Shown here one piece after another: positions 25,621 to 36,228 of a stretch of 64,000 nt of DNA. Under the pieces are notes generated by a model, which was not told where the DNA came from, searched no databases, and worked only from the letters and a program-made list of their open reading frames with translations. The translations under genes were made by a program, and so were the position numbers. Location of the stretch: assembly GCA_010672785.1 (NCBI GenBank), contig JAAHFX010000006.1, positions 1 to 64,000 on the forward strand. Reading direction: 5' to 3'. The stretch's first letter is position 1. Each line of letters starts with the position of its first letter. Source of the stretch: Sphaerospermopsis sp. SIO1G1 (GTDB lineage Bacteria; Cyanobacteriota; Cyanobacteriia; Cyanobacteriales; Nostocaceae).

Positions 25621-26700
25621 ATGAAACCTGAAGAATTTAAGAAAATTATAGGGTACTTTGTCACAGAATCTCAGGAGCATTTAGACACTCTCTACAAAGG
25701 CATATCCAATTTACAAAATACAATCAATAACCAAGATGAATTAAACATCATGTTCCGAGCCACCTTTAGCATGAAGGGAGGTGCAGCCATGTTAGGATTC
25801 ACCAAGATGCAAAAAATAGTTTCTGATTTGGAAGATTGTTTAAAATTACTTTATTATCCCATAATTGCTGATCAATCCTTGCAAAAATTATTTTTAGATA
25901 TATTTAATGTCATAAACACATTAGTGTCAGAAATTAAAACCCCAGAAGGATTAACAGAAACTAAAGTGAATCAGATTGTCGGCGATGTTGATCATATTCA
26001 TAATATTTTAAATTCCCATCTACTTTTTCTAATTAGTAAATCCAATTATAAAACTAAAATTAACAAAATCAATAAATCCCAAGACTGGGATTACAATATA
26101 CCTTTGAAATTAATTTTACTAGATAGCAAAGTCTTCTTATGTAGAACTTTCGCAGATTATTTTGAAGGTTTACCCAATGTAGAAATAATACATGGAACAT
26201 TTGACCAACTACCATTTTTTGATTGTATAATCACTGGAGCTAGTTCTGTAAAATCTGCAAACGATAAAATAGATACAAGAATTTTGAACTTTTTCGGTCA
26301 GGATGTGGAGGAGCTTGTACAAAAACGTATTCAAGAAGAGTATTTAAGCGAACAACCCATAGGTACATCATTAATTGTAGAAACAAATCACCCTGTACAT
26401 CCTTTTATTGCCCATACTCCTAGTTTAAGAATGCAGATGTCCATAGCTGGCAAAGATCATGTTTATCAAGGAATATGGTCTACTTTACTAGCTATTCGCC
26501 AACATAATAAATTTTATGGCAATTGTTTACATCAACAAATTAACATAGTAGCAATTCCTGGTTTGGGTACAAGGCCTGGTTGTGTATCTATTGATGAAGT
26601 TGCTAGGCAAATGTCTATGGCATATCAAAACTTTCTCTTCAGTCTCCCATCACGGCAAAACTCTTACCAGAAAAACATTTCAGTATCTGCAACTAGATAA
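25621..26700 (+). CDS. Hpt-like domain fused to a macro-domain-like module; key residues missing in both
   Basis: A 359-residue soluble protein. Residues 1-135 look like a histidine phosphotransfer (Hpt) helical bundle: MFRATFSMKGGAAMLGF aligns with the usual FRxAHSxKGxAxxLG, but the phospho-accepting His is Phe49. Residues 160-340 resemble a macro (ADP-ribose-binding) domain family, with LPNVEIIHGTFDQLP, HPFIAHTPSLRMQM, the following GIWSTLLAIRQHN and IVAIPGLGTRPGCVS. The substrate loop that normally reads AANSxGxMxGG is GASSVKSANDK here (about 206-216), so the conserved Asn and Gly-Gly are gone. I infer a regulatory or protein-binding role. Flanked by intergenic DNA; the next gene downstream is a 59-residue frame and then dnaE-N. 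Confidence 0.75.
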   Translation: MKPEEFKKIIGYFVTESQEHLDTLYKGISNLQNTINNQDELNIMFRATFSMKGGAAMLGFTKMQKIVSDLEDCLKLLYYPIIADQSLQKLFLDIFNVINTLVSEIKTPEGLTETKVNQIVGDVDHIHNILNSHLLFLISKSNYKTKINKINKSQDWDYNIPLKLILLDSKVFLCRTFADYFEGLPNVEIIHGTFDQLPFFDCIITGASSVKSANDKIDTRILNFFGQDVEELVQKRIQEEYLSEQPIGTSLIVETNHPVHPFIAHTPSLRMQMSIAGKDHVYQGIWSTLLAIRQHNKFYGNCLHQQINIVAIPGLGTRPGCVSIDEVARQMSMAYQNFLFSLPSRQNSYQKNISVSATR

Positions 26701-26879
26701 TAAACAGCAGCAAAGTAAAATTTTTTTAAGTTAGGCAAGAATTACGAAGACATTCGGAAAATACTAGATTAGTCTGGAACTATAATATGTTAGTAGTAGG
26801 AACTTATTTATTAAATTAAGCGTTTTAAATACAAGACCGACTACTACCAAATGCAATTTTATAAAATTTTGCCATTTTC

Positions 26880-27059
26880 ATGACTCCTGACAACATCAAA
26901 ATTAAATTTCCTCTGTGGGATTATTTAAACCAACCCTTATTTAGTAGTGATACTAAATTTATTTTGAATCCACAAAAATTTGAGCAAGTTTGGCGAATTC
27001 AGCTTTTAGAAAAGTGTTTAGCCAAACAGTGTGATGCTACAGGCCATCATCAGTCTTAA
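26880..27059 (+). CDS. Small protein of 59 residues, unknown function
   Basis: A short frame beginning MTPDNIKIKFPLWDYLNQP and ending CDATGHHQS. The tryptophan- and leucine-containing composition (FPLWDYL, FEQVWRIQLLEKCLA) is unlike random AT-rich translation. It lies 179 bases after the Hpt-macro gene and 216 bases before dnaE-N on the same strand. There is no clear Shine-Dalgarno sequence, so I am only moderately sure that it is a gene. Confidence 0.5.
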   Translation: MTPDNIKIKFPLWDYLNQPLFSSDTKFILNPQKFEQVWRIQLLEKCLAKQCDATGHHQS

Positions 27060-27275
27060 ATTTGAGATGACAAGCTACAAGTTAAGAAAAAATCAGGAGT
27101 AGTGATTATTCTGCTCAAAACTAACTACTGTAAGGGTTTAGCAATGCTAAACCTTTACTAAATAACTTCTAATTATGATAGAATTAAATAATACTTAGTA
27201 ATTTTACGAGATTAATAACTTTTCATATATTGATAATTTTACCGATTATTCTTTAATTTTAGTGATTTATTACAT

Positions 27276-29906
27276 ATGTCATTTGTACCTTTACACATTC
27301 ACAGCGACTATAGCTTATTAGATGGTGCTAGTCAGTTACCAGAATTAATAGATCAAGCAATATCATTAGGTATGAAAGCGATCGCTCTGACTGATCATGG
27401 TGTCATGTACGGGGCGGTAGAATTAATTAAAATTTGCCGGAATAAAACTATTAAGCCAATTATTGGCAATGAGATGTATGTGATCAATGGTGACATTGAG
27501 AAACAAGAACGTCGTCCTAAATATCATCAAGTTGTTTTAGCAAAAAACACCAAAGGTTATAAAAATCTAGTTAAATTAACCACCATTTCCCATCTTCAAG
27601 GTGTGCAAGGAAAAGGCATTTTTTCCCGTCCTTGTATTAACAAAGATTTACTCCAACAATACAAAGAAGGTTTAATAGTTACCAGTGCTTGTTTAGGGGG
27701 AGAAATTCCCCAAGCAATTTTAAGTAACCGCCCAGATGCAGCCAGAAAAGTTGCTAAATGGTATAAAGATATCTTTGGTGAAGACTTCTATTTAGAAATT
27801 CAAGATCACGGTTCACAAGAAGATCGTAAAGTTAACGTTGAAATAGTTAAAATTGCCCGTGAATTAGATATTAAATTTATTGCCACCAACGATTCCCATT
27901 ATATCTCTTGTTATGATGTGGAAGCACATGATGCCTTACTTTGTATTCAAACTGGTAAGTTAATTACTGAAGATAAACGAATGAGATATAGCGGTACAGA
28001 ATATCTCAAATCTGGCGCAGAAATGAAATTATTATTCCGGGATCATTTACCCGATGATGTAATTACAGAGGCGATCGCCACAACAATAGAAGTAGGGGAT
28101 AAAATTGAACCTTATCATATCATGGATGACCCGAAAATCCCTACACCTGAAATTCCCTCCGGACATACCGCTGATACCTACATTGAAGAAGTAGCATGGC
28201 AAGGTTTATTAGCAAGATTAAATCGTAAATCTCGCAGCGAAGTAGATCCAAACTACAAAAAAAGATTGGAATATGAATTAAAAATGCTGCAAAAGATGGG
28301 ATTCTCTACTTATTTTTTAGTAGTGTGGGATTACATCAAATTTGCTAGAGATAATAATATTCCTGTTGGCCCAGGACGTGGTTCTGCGGCTGGTTCTTTA
28401 GTCGCCTACGCCATGCAAATTACTAATATTGATCCCGTTCATCATGGCTTATTATTTGAAAGATTTTTGAATCCAGAACGTAAATCAATGCCTGATATTG
28501 ATACAGATTTTTGCATTGAAAAACGAGATCAAGTAATTGAATATGTGACAGAAAAATATGGTGCAGATCGAGTTGCCCAAATTATTACTTTTAACAGATT
28601 AACATCAAAAGCAGTTTTAAAAGATGTTGCTAGAGTATTAGATATTCCCTACGGTGAATCGGATAAAATGGCAAAAATGATTCCCGTAGTTAGGGGTAAA
28701 CCCACAAAATTAAAAGTGATGATTTCCGATGACACCCCAGAACCGGAATTCAAAGCCAAATATGATAATGATCCCAATGTGCGTCGTTGGGTTGACATGG
28801 CCATGCGAATAGAAGGAACTAACAAAACCTTTGGAGTTCATGCAGCAGGTGTAGTTATTTCCGCCGTACCCCTAGATGAAATTGTGCCATTACAAAAGAA
28901 TAATGACGGTTCAGTAATTACCCAGTATTTTATGGAAGATTTAGAATCACTGGGATTATTAAAAATGGACTTTTTAGGATTAAGAAATCTGACCTTAATT
29001 CAAAAAACTATTGATTTAATTGAGGGAACTAAAGGCTATAAAATAGACCCCGATGAGATTACCGGACAAGAAAGAAAAGCACAGCATATTTTAGCTAAAG
29101 GGCAATATAGTACATTACCAAAAGAAGTTGAAAAAGCGTATTTATTATTAGAATCTGGAGATTTAGAAGGAGTATTTCAATTAGAATCTTCAGGGATGAA
29201 ACAAATAGTTAGAGATTTAAAACCCTCTAACATTGAAGATATTTCTTCTATTTTAGCATTGTACCGTCCTGGGCCATTAGATGCGGGATTAATTCCTAAA
29301 TTTATTAACCGTAAACATGGCAGAGAAGAAATTGAATATGATACAATTATTTTAGAACCAATATTAAATGAAACCTATGGAATTATGGTTTATCAAGAGC
29401 AGATTATGAAAATTGCTCAAGATATGGCAGGATATTCTTTAGGACAAGCTGATTTACTGCGACGGGCGATGGGTAAAAAGAAAGTCGCAGAAATGGAAAA
29501 ACAGAAAGAAAAATTTATTGATGGGGCGACAAAAAATGGCGTGAAAAAGCAAGTAGCAGAACAACTTTTTGCGGATATGTTGAAGTTTGCGGAATATTGC
29601 TTGAGTTATGAAACAGAAGTTTTAACAGTAGAATATGGTTATTTACATATTGGTGAAATAGTAGAAAAACAGATTGAATGTAACGTCTTTAGTGCAGATC
29701 AAAATGGTAATATTTACACACAACCAATAGCCCAATGGCATCATCGGGGAGTACAAGAATTATATGAATATTGTTTAGACGATGGTTCAAAAATTCGGGC
29801 AACTAAAGACCACAAATTTATGACAACCTCTGGAGAAATGTTGCCAATTGATGAAATCTTTATGAGGGGTTTAGATTTATTACAAGTGGAAGGTTTGCCT
29901 AGTTAA
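27276..29906 (+). CDS. dnaE: DNA polymerase III alpha subunit, N-terminal half with N-terminal split intein
   Basis: The replicative polymerase is split in cyanobacteria and joined by protein trans-splicing. Residues 1-774 are extein: a PHP domain from [18 protein letters not shown], and the polymerase palm with the metal-binding [10 protein letters not shown] near residue 405 and [10 protein letters not shown] near 520. After KFAEY, Cys775 begins a 102-residue N-intein ([16 protein letters not shown] and later [11 protein letters not shown]) very like the Nostoc DnaE intein; the block B motif T-x-x-H is present. The C-intein plus C-extein gene (dnaE-C) is not in the window and must lie elsewhere. 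The frame is complete, ending in GLPS, with no fused partner downstream. Confidence 0.97.
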   Translation: MSFVPLHIHSDYSLLDGASQLPELIDQAISLGMKAIALTDHGVMYGAVELIKICRNKTIKPIIGNEMYVINGDIEKQERRPKYHQVVLAKNTKGYKNLVKLTTISHLQGVQGKGIFSRPCINKDLLQQYKEGLIVTSACLGGEIPQAILSNRPDAARKVAKWYKDIFGEDFYLEIQDHGSQEDRKVNVEIVKIARELDIKFIATNDSHYISCYDVEAHDALLCIQTGKLITEDKRMRYSGTEYLKSGAEMKLLFRDHLPDDVITEAIATTIEVGDKIEPYHIMDDPKIPTPEIPSGHTADTYIEEVAWQGLLARLNRKSRSEVDPNYKKRLEYELKMLQKMGFSTYFLVVWDYIKFARDNNIPVGPGRGSAAGSLVAYAMQITNIDPVHHGLLFERFLNPERKSMPDIDTDFCIEKRDQVIEYVTEKYGADRVAQIITFNRLTSKAVLKDVARVLDIPYGESDKMAKMIPVVRGKPTKLKVMISDDTPEPEFKAKYDNDPNVRRWVDMAMRIEGTNKTFGVHAAGVVISAVPLDEIVPLQKNNDGSVITQYFMEDLESLGLLKMDFLGLRNLTLIQKTIDLIEGTKGYKIDPDEITGQERKAQHILAKGQYSTLPKEVEKAYLLLESGDLEGVFQLESSGMKQIVRDLKPSNIEDISSILALYRPGPLDAGLIPKFINRKHGREEIEYDTIILEPILNETYGIMVYQEQIMKIAQDMAGYSLGQADLLRRAMGKKKVAEMEKQKEKFIDGATKNGVKKQVAEQLFADMLKFAEYCLSYETEVLTVEYGYLHIGEIVEKQIECNVFSADQNGNIYTQPIAQWHHRGVQELYEYCLDDGSKIRATKDHKFMTTSGEMLPIDEIFMRGLDLLQVEGLPS

Positions 29907-29959
29907 ATTTAGCTTTGAGATTTTAACCCGCATTCCGCAAGTACAATCAGTTATATATT

Positions 29960-30052
29960 CAGGACTTAAGCAAAACCTACTTCAAATACTGTCATTGCGA
30001 CGAAAGGAAGCAATCTTTAACCCTAACCTTTCGTTAAAATTCGTAAGTCCTA
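29960..30052. repeat. MITE-like element with GGACTTA ends (copy 3)
   Basis: 93 bases, opening AGGACTTAAGCAAAACC and ending TTCGTAAGTCCTA. The interior shares AAATACTGTCATTGCGACG and AAGGAAGCAATC with copy 2. It lies between dnaE-N and valS. A partial TTTGCNGNAAAAAGT-family end follows at about 30056-30139. Confidence 0.8.
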
Positions 30053-30245
30053 ATATTACAAAAGTTGATGGAAAACAGATATCTGAAACTCTTCCCTGTT
30101 CCCTCACCTTCACAAATCACTGTTTCAACAAACCCTAATTACCCAATCTTCCAACTTTGCCAACTTTGCGGTTCGTTACAAATCACCATCTATCCTAGCT
30201 TATGGCAAAATTGATCAAAGTCCTGAAAAACTGAAAATTCCCAGT

Positions 30246-33200
30246 ATGACCGCAACTATATCAAATCTTCCTAGTGTTTACGAACCCTTCTCCACAGAAG
30301 CGAAATGGCAAAAATTCTGGGAAGATAACCAAGTCTATAAAGCAAACCCTGATCATCCCGGTGAACCCTACTGCATTGTTATTCCTCCTCCCAATGTCAC
30401 TGGTAAGCTACATATGGGTCATGCCTTTGAAGGTGCGTTAATTGATTCTATAATCCGCTATCAAAGGATGAAAGGTAAAAATACTCTGTGGCTACCTGGT
30501 ACTGACCATGCAAGTATAGGAGTACATACATTACTAGAAAAAACACTTAAATCAGAAGGTAAAACTCGTTACGATTTAGGCAGAGAAAAATTCTTAGAAC
30601 GCGCTTGGCAATGGAAAGCTGAATCCGGTGGTACAATTGTCAATCAATTACGCCGCTTAGGTGTTTCTGTAGATTGGACAAGGGAACGTTTTACCTTAGA
30701 TGAAGGTTTATCAAAAGCCGTTCTAGAAGCATTTAATCACCTTTATAAAGAAGGGCTAATTTATAGAGGAAATTATTTAGTTAACTGGTGTCCCGCATCA
30801 CAATCTGCTGTCTCTGATTTGGAAGTTGAACCCAAGGAAGTTAATGGTAATCTTTGGCACTTCCGTTATCCCCTTACTGATGGTTCTGGTTTCGTGGAGG
30901 TGGCAACAACTCGACCAGAAACCATGTTAGGTGATACGGGTGTTGCGGTAAACCCGGAAGATGAACGGTATAAAGATTTAATTGGTAAAACTCTGACTCT
31001 CCCCATTATGAACCGGGAAATACCAATTATTGGGGATGAGTTAGTTGACCCTACTTTCGGTACAGGTTGTGTAAAAGTTACACCAGCCCATGACCCCAAC
31101 GACTTTGAAATGGGTAAGCGTCATGATTTGCCGTTTATCAATATCATGAACAAAGACGGCTCACTAAATGAAAATGCGGGAGAGTTCCAAGGACAAGACC
31201 GTTTTGTTGCTAGAAAAAATGTCGTTGCCCGATTAGAAGCTGAAGGTGTACTGGTTAAAATAGAAGATTATAAACATACAGTACCCTATAGCGATCGCGG
31301 TAAAGTCCCCGTTGAACCCCTACTTTCTACCCAATGGTTCGTCAAAATTCGCCCTCTCGCAGACAAAACCCTAGACTTCCTAGATAACCAAAATTCCCCC
31401 GAATTTGTCCCCGAACGCTGGCAAAAAGTTTATCGTGACTGGTTAGTAAATCTGCGTGACTGGTGTATCTCCCGTCAATTATGGTGGGGTCATCAAATTC
31501 CTGCTTGGTATGCAGTGAGTGAAACCAACGGTGAAATTACGGATAACACACCTTTCTTTGTTGCTAAAACTGAAGCAGAAGCATTAGAAAAAGCTCAAGC
31601 TGAATTTGGTGAAGAAGTCAAATTAGAACAAGATCCCGACGTTTTAGACACCTGGTTTTCCTCCGGTTTATGGCCTTTCTCCACATTAGGTTGGCCAGAA
31701 CAAACCCCAGATTTTGAAAAATATTACCCCAACGCTACCCTCGTGACAGGATTTGATATTATCTTTTTCTGGGTAGCAAGAATGACCATGATGGCGGGAC
31801 ATTTCACTGGCAAAATGCCCTTTAAAACCGTTTATATTCATGGTTTAGTCAGGGATGAAAATAACAAGAAAATGTCGAAATCAGCAAACAATGGCATTGA
31901 TCCATTATTGTTGATCGATAAATATGGAACTGACGCTCTCCGTTATACTTTAGTCAAAGAAGTAGTTGGTGCAGGACAAGATATTCGTCTAGAATATGAC
32001 CGGAAAAAAGATGAATCAATTTCCGTAGAAGCATCCCGAAATTTTGCTAATAAAATCTGGAATGCCTCTCGATTTGTCGTGATGAATCTGGATGGACAAA
32101 CACCAGAACAATTAGGTAAACCAACACCTACAGAACTGAGCGATAAATGGATTCTCTCCCGCTACCATCAAGTCATTCAACAAACAAATAATTACCTGGA
32201 TAATTACGGTTTAGGTGAAGCTGCCAAAGGACTTTATGAATTTATTTGGGGTGACTTCTGTGACTGGTATATTGAATTAGTCAAATCTAGATTACAGAAA
32301 GATGCAGATCCCACATCTCGCAAAGTTGCTCAACAAATTATCGCGGAAATATTGGCAGGTATATTAAAATTATTACACCCTTTCATGCCGCACATTACCG
32401 AAGAAATTTGGCAAACTCTCACCCAACAACCTACAGAAAATTCCCAATGTTTAGCTCTACAAAGTTATCCAGAGGTAGATACAAATTTAATTAATGTTGA
32501 ATTAGAAGCACAATTTGACCTATTAATTGGAACTATCCGTACCATTCGTAACTTACGAGCGGAAGCTGATGTGAAACCAGGGGCAAAAATCACAGCTAAC
32601 TTGCAAAGTGAAAGTGAAAAAGAAAGATTAATTCTGATTACTGGGGAAGCATATATCAAGGATTTAGCAAAGGTGGAAACCTTAACTATTAAAGCTGCCG
32701 AAATTACCACTGAAGAGGAAGAACGAAAAATCAATATCTTATTTGATAGTATATATTGGCGCACATTTCTAACAATTTTCTTAATCCTCTCTGCCTTAAT
32801 TTCTATCAGAGTAGCAGTTTTCGTAGGTAATACCGCTTTGAGATTGCCAATTTTTGGTACTTTCTTTGAATTGGTAGGTTTAGCTTATGCAGGTTGGTTT
32901 ACTGTTCGCTATTTACTAAATGCTGAAGCCAGAAAAGCACTATTTGACAAATACTTCCCAACCAGTCAACCAACTACACAACCAGAAGTAATTGAACCTA
33001 CACCAGAACCAGAAAAAGAAAATTCTATTGCTGCTGTTGTTGGTACAGTACAAGTTGTCATTCCCCTCACTGGAGTAGTTGACATTGAAGTCTTACGTGC
33101 CAAACTTGAAAAAAGCTTGAGTAAAGTTGAAGCAGAGGTTAAATCTCTCAATGGCAGATTAAGTAATTCTAACTTTGTAGATAAAGCTCCCGCAGATGTG

Positions 33201-33281
33201 GTACAAAATACCAGAGATGCTTTATTAGAAGCCCAAAAACAAGCAGAGATTTTACAAGAACGTCTGCGTACTTTAGCATAA
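30246..33281 (+). CDS. valS: Valyl-tRNA synthetase with CAAD membrane domain
   Basis: A 1011-residue class I synthetase charging tRNA-Val. HIGH motif: [15 protein letters not shown] (about residues 43-57); the editing domain follows ([15 protein letters not shown] near 225, TPAHDPNDF near 280); KMSKS is in [11 protein letters not shown] near 540; and an anticodon-binding helical domain follows. Between that and the C-terminal coiled-coil arm (932-1011) is an insert of about 75 residues with two membrane helices (about 838-892, [17 protein letters not shown] and [17 protein letters not shown]). This is the CAAD domain known to anchor certain cyanobacterial synthetases in thylakoids. Monocistronic; AACTGAT heptads follow the stop. 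Confidence 0.97.
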   Translation: MTATISNLPSVYEPFSTEAKWQKFWEDNQVYKANPDHPGEPYCIVIPPPNVTGKLHMGHAFEGALIDSIIRYQRMKGKNTLWLPGTDHASIGVHTLLEKTLKSEGKTRYDLGREKFLERAWQWKAESGGTIVNQLRRLGVSVDWTRERFTLDEGLSKAVLEAFNHLYKEGLIYRGNYLVNWCPASQSAVSDLEVEPKEVNGNLWHFRYPLTDGSGFVEVATTRPETMLGDTGVAVNPEDERYKDLIGKTLTLPIMNREIPIIGDELVDPTFGTGCVKVTPAHDPNDFEMGKRHDLPFINIMNKDGSLNENAGEFQGQDRFVARKNVVARLEAEGVLVKIEDYKHTVPYSDRGKVPVEPLLSTQWFVKIRPLADKTLDFLDNQNSPEFVPERWQKVYRDWLVNLRDWCISRQLWWGHQIPAWYAVSETNGEITDNTPFFVAKTEAEALEKAQAEFGEEVKLEQDPDVLDTWFSSGLWPFSTLGWPEQTPDFEKYYPNATLVTGFDIIFFWVARMTMMAGHFTGKMPFKTVYIHGLVRDENNKKMSKSANNGIDPLLLIDKYGTDALRYTLVKEVVGAGQDIRLEYDRKKDESISVEASRNFANKIWNASRFVVMNLDGQTPEQLGKPTPTELSDKWILSRYHQVIQQTNNYLDNYGLGEAAKGLYEFIWGDFCDWYIELVKSRLQKDADPTSRKVAQQIIAEILAGILKLLHPFMPHITEEIWQTLTQQPTENSQCLALQSYPEVDTNLINVELEAQFDLLIGTIRTIRNLRAEADVKPGAKITANLQSESEKERLILITGEAYIKDLAKVETLTIKAAEITTEEEERKINILFDSIYWRTFLTIFLILSALISIRVAVFVGNTALRLPIFGTFFELVGLAYAGWFTVRYLLNAEARKALFDKYFPTSQPTTQPEVIEPTPEPEKENSIAAVVGTVQVVIPLTGVVDIEVLRAKLEKSLSKVEAEVKSLNGRLSNSNFVDKAPADVVQNTRDALLEAQKQAEILQERLRTLA

Positions 33282-33333
33282 ACAAGACTAGACGGTTAAC
33301 AAACAAATAAATGCAATGTTAACCGTCAACCGA

Positions 33334-33404
33334 TAACTGATAACTGATAACCGTCAACTGATAACTGATAACTGATAACTGATAACTGATAACTGATAAC
33401 TGAT
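33334..33404. repeat. AACTGAT heptad array
   Basis: Tandem AACTGAT units, partly AACCGTC-substituted at the left, fill the gap between valS and the next gene and run to within a few bases of its ATG. Same class as the 16005 array, in the opposite orientation. Confidence 0.75.
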
Positions 33405-33408
33405 AAAA

Positions 33409-33831
33409 ATGAAATATCTAGCTCAAGTAAATAAAAATGATTTTTTAAACCAGTATGAATTGCACTTATTAGCCAGTCAAGAAAGTGAGAATTTGTGGTC
33501 AATAATTTCTGAAAATACTCCTATTCTTCTGGAAAAAAGTCAGATCATGAATGAAAAAATGCTGGTGTTAGTGGAAATCTCTCCTACAGGAGATATTGTC
33601 AGTATAGACGATGCCACAGATTGGGTAATTAGTTTAGTGCAAACTTATCTATCCTCTGGGATCACACCAGAATTTCTAGAACAGGAAGCTGAAAATGCTG
33701 AACAGTGGCGGCAAAATTTAACTTTACAAAATCAAGATTTAGCCCGTCGTACTTTGGAATTAGAAGCAAGACGGGAACAAATCCAGGCATTAGAAGAAAG
33801 TCTTAAAAGTGAAAACAGTAGTGATAATTAG
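33409..33831 (+). CDS. Conserved cyanobacterial protein of unknown function, C-terminal coiled coil
   Basis: A 140-residue protein. Residues 1-85 form a mixed alpha/beta region (MKYLAQVNKNDFLNQYELHL and LVLVEISPTGDIVSI). Residues 90-135 are a charged coiled coil (DLARRTLELEARREQIQALE). No signal peptide or catalytic motif. It follows valS after a heptad-repeat array, so its ribosome-binding region is made of repeat sequence (AACTGATAAAAATG) and no clear Shine-Dalgarno sequence is present. Function unknown. Confidence 0.65.
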   Translation: MKYLAQVNKNDFLNQYELHLLASQESENLWSIISENTPILLEKSQIMNEKMLVLVEISPTGDIVSIDDATDWVISLVQTYLSSGITPEFLEQEAENAEQWRQNLTLQNQDLARRTLELEARREQIQALEESLKSENSSDN

Positions 33832-33849
33832 CGTTAAAAGTTATCTCTG

Positions 33850-33970
33850 GAAGTTAGGAAACAGGGAACAGGGAACAGGGAACAGTTTCAGAGAGTTGGT
33901 AAGTTTAAATTTTGACTGAAAGTGCAAGGTTTTTGAGCGCTGATACTCTCAAATCTTGCACTTTTTAAGT
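33850..33970. repeat. TTTGCNGNAAAAAGT-family element, lacking its left end
   Basis: Three GGGAACA heptads, then GTTTCAGAGAGTTGGTAAG, GTGCAAGGTTTTTGAG and CAAATCTTGCACTTTTT. The inner blocks match the copies at 15759 and 19142, but the usual left terminus is missing. Confidence 0.55.
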
Positions 33971-34000
33971 TTCTTACCATGTCCGCATCATCACTTGCGA

Positions 34001-34155
34001 TATAATATCAAATCCGTTAGCATCGGAATTATATGTTTTCCTCACGTAAGGGCAAACCCCCCGTGGTTGCCCCATGATATATATTCCCCACAGATATTGA
34101 TATTAAACAAGGGGATATTCAAGGAATAATACCGATGCACCCGGAAACGATATAA
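34001..34155. repeat. Inverted-repeat element with TCCGNNNGCATCGG arms
   Basis: The left arm TCCGTTAGCATCGGAATTAT (about 34013-34032) is matched by the right arm, whose reverse complement is TCCGGGTGCATCGGTATTAT (16 of 20 identical). An inner hairpin GGGCAA...TTGCCC lies near 34051-34075. The size and arms suggest a small non-autonomous element. Seen once in this window. Confidence 0.5.
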
Positions 34156-34212
34156 CTGGTGTGTGCAGAAGTCCAAACATTCTTCGCACCCTGCACTCTG
34201 CCAACAAGACTT

Positions 34213-36210
34213 TTAGTAAGCCTTAACTTCTTCTCCTGCTAATAGCTGACGAATTACTCTGGTTAATGCTTTCTGAGTAAACCTACTAGCTAATTGTTGT
34301 CCCAAATTGTGTACTTTAGGATTAACAACTATTTTTGCTATTTGTGGTGCTAGTTGACTAGGATCAAAACCCCTGGTTTCTCTGAGAATACCAACAATAC
34401 GTTTGATATGTTCCAGGGTTTGTTGTTGTTCTGCGGTAGCTGCTGGAATTTCGTTAACTGCCGTAATTCCTACTCTTTCTCTGAGTAAGTAAGTAAAGTT
34501 GTGTAAGACATTTCTACTTACAGCATCTAATCCATTTAATAATTCATCCACTAACCTATCGCTGATGAATTTACCCCGTGGAGATGATAGAAAATCCAGA
34601 GCTTGATTCACAACTAAATCTAAGTCATAATCTTGACTATTACGGGCATTTTTGAGTAAGTTCTCTAAACGATTCCAACGGAATTTACCATCTTTAAATA
34701 ATAACTCTTGCAGTGAAGTTCTCAGTTCATCCGCAGGATCTGTTAATAGTCGTTTAGAAACATAGGGATAGGCTTCACTTAGAACTTTGAAATTAGGATC
34801 AATATAAATGGCAATTCCTTCCAAAGTTACTAAGGAACGGATGATTAACGCATAGTATGGAGGTACTCGGAAAGGATACTCATACATTAATGCTGATAAA
34901 TCATCTGTAATACTTTTGATGTTTAATTCTGCTACACTTGCACCTTGGGCATTAGCAAATACCTTAGCAAATGCAGGTATAATAGGTGTTAAATCTGTGT
35001 CCGGAGAAAGAAATTCTAACTTTACGTAATCTTGTGTTAATAAATCAAAATCTCGGTTAACAACATGAACAATTGCTTCTATTAAACCATATCTTTGTGG
35101 CGGTTTAATTTCGCTCATCATCCCAAAATCTAGATAAGCTAGTTTACCATCGTAGGTTGCTAATAAATTACCAGGATGAGGATCAGCGTGGAAAAAACCA
35201 TGTTCTAACAATTGTCGTAAAGAGCATTGTACTCCTACTTCAATTAAATAACGGGCATCTATTCCTTGTTTTTTTATTTCTTCGCTTTGAGTTAATTTAA
35301 TACCATTAATCCATTCCATTGTTAATACACGACGGTTGGTGTATTCCCAATAAATTTTTGGTACATATATATCTTGAATATGTCCATATAACTCAAAAAA
35401 GCGCTCGGCATTTTCTCCTTCATGGATATAGTCCATTTCTTCAAAAATGCGATCGCCTAATTCGTCTAAAATTCCAACTAAATCACTTCTGACTCGTTTA
35501 AGATTCTTTTGTATCCATCCTGCTAGTTTGCGTAAAATATATAAATCTATGGTGATTTTTTCCCGTAAATCTGGGCGTTGGACTTTAACTGCTACTTCTT
35601 CACCATTTTTTAATTTACCTTTATAAACCTGTCCTAAAGAAGCTGCTGCAATTGGTTGAGGAGAAAGTTCTGCATAAATTTCTGCCGGTTTATCGCCTAA
35701 TTCTTCTTCAATAAACTGGTAAGCAATTTCATTAGGAAAAGCTGGTAATTGATCTTGTAGTTTAGTTAATTCTTCTAAACAAATTGGTGGTACTAAATCT
35801 GGCCTTGTGGATAAAGCTTGACCAATTTTGATATAAGCAGGTCCTAATCTTGTTAGTAATTCTCTTAACTGAACAGCCCGACGACGATTATCTTTAAGAG
35901 CAATCCCTCTCCTTTGATCCCACCATAGCCCTAAAAAGTAGAGTAAAGTAGGTTTTAATACTGTCAAAATTCGTTTAAAAACTTGACCAAGGCGACTTTG
36001 ATAATGCGCTGCGATTTTTTGGGGATTATAGTACAAAAATTCTGATTCAGTTATAGGTGAAGTCGGTGATCTACGTTCCGCAGATAGCCCTGCTGGTTGG
36101 ATCATCAACTTTTTTGTATCATTTTCTGGTAATACTTCAGTTAAGGACAACTCGTTTCCGTGACTGTCCTCCGCCGTATTTTGAGAACTAGGGGGAAGTG
36201 TCTTAAGCAT
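34213..36210 (-). CDS. ABC1/UbiB-family atypical kinase
   Basis: About 665 residues from the ATG at 36210 (MLKTLPPSSQN); an in-frame GTG six codons upstream is possible. It carries the ABC1 signature: LTRLGPAYIKIGQALSTRPD with the KxGQ motif near residue 130, AAASLGQVYKG as the alanine-rich nucleotide loop, VAVKVQRP with the ATP-binding lysine, and GFFHADPHPGNLLAT as the catalytic/metal region followed by LDFGMMSE. The C-terminal third (from about 480) is helical and typical of cyanobacterial and plastid members. The family supports quinone and prenyl-lipid metabolism; relatives in plastids bind plastoglobules. The lipid role here is family-based inference. Confidence 0.9.
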   Translation of the reverse strand: MLKTLPPSSQNTAEDSHGNELSLTEVLPENDTKKLMIQPAGLSAERRSPTSPITESEFLYYNPQKIAAHYQSRLGQVFKRILTVLKPTLLYFLGLWWDQRRGIALKDNRRRAVQLRELLTRLGPAYIKIGQALSTRPDLVPPICLEELTKLQDQLPAFPNEIAYQFIEEELGDKPAEIYAELSPQPIAAASLGQVYKGKLKNGEEVAVKVQRPDLREKITIDLYILRKLAGWIQKNLKRVRSDLVGILDELGDRIFEEMDYIHEGENAERFFELYGHIQDIYVPKIYWEYTNRRVLTMEWINGIKLTQSEEIKKQGIDARYLIEVGVQCSLRQLLEHGFFHADPHPGNLLATYDGKLAYLDFGMMSEIKPPQRYGLIEAIVHVVNRDFDLLTQDYVKLEFLSPDTDLTPIIPAFAKVFANAQGASVAELNIKSITDDLSALMYEYPFRVPPYYALIIRSLVTLEGIAIYIDPNFKVLSEAYPYVSKRLLTDPADELRTSLQELLFKDGKFRWNRLENLLKNARNSQDYDLDLVVNQALDFLSSPRGKFISDRLVDELLNGLDAVSRNVLHNFTYLLRERVGITAVNEIPAATAEQQQTLEHIKRIVGILRETRGFDPSQLAPQIAKIVVNPKVHNLGQQLASRFTQKALTRVIRQLLAGEEVKAY

Positions 36211-36228
36211 AATTAGAAAGGCCACCAA

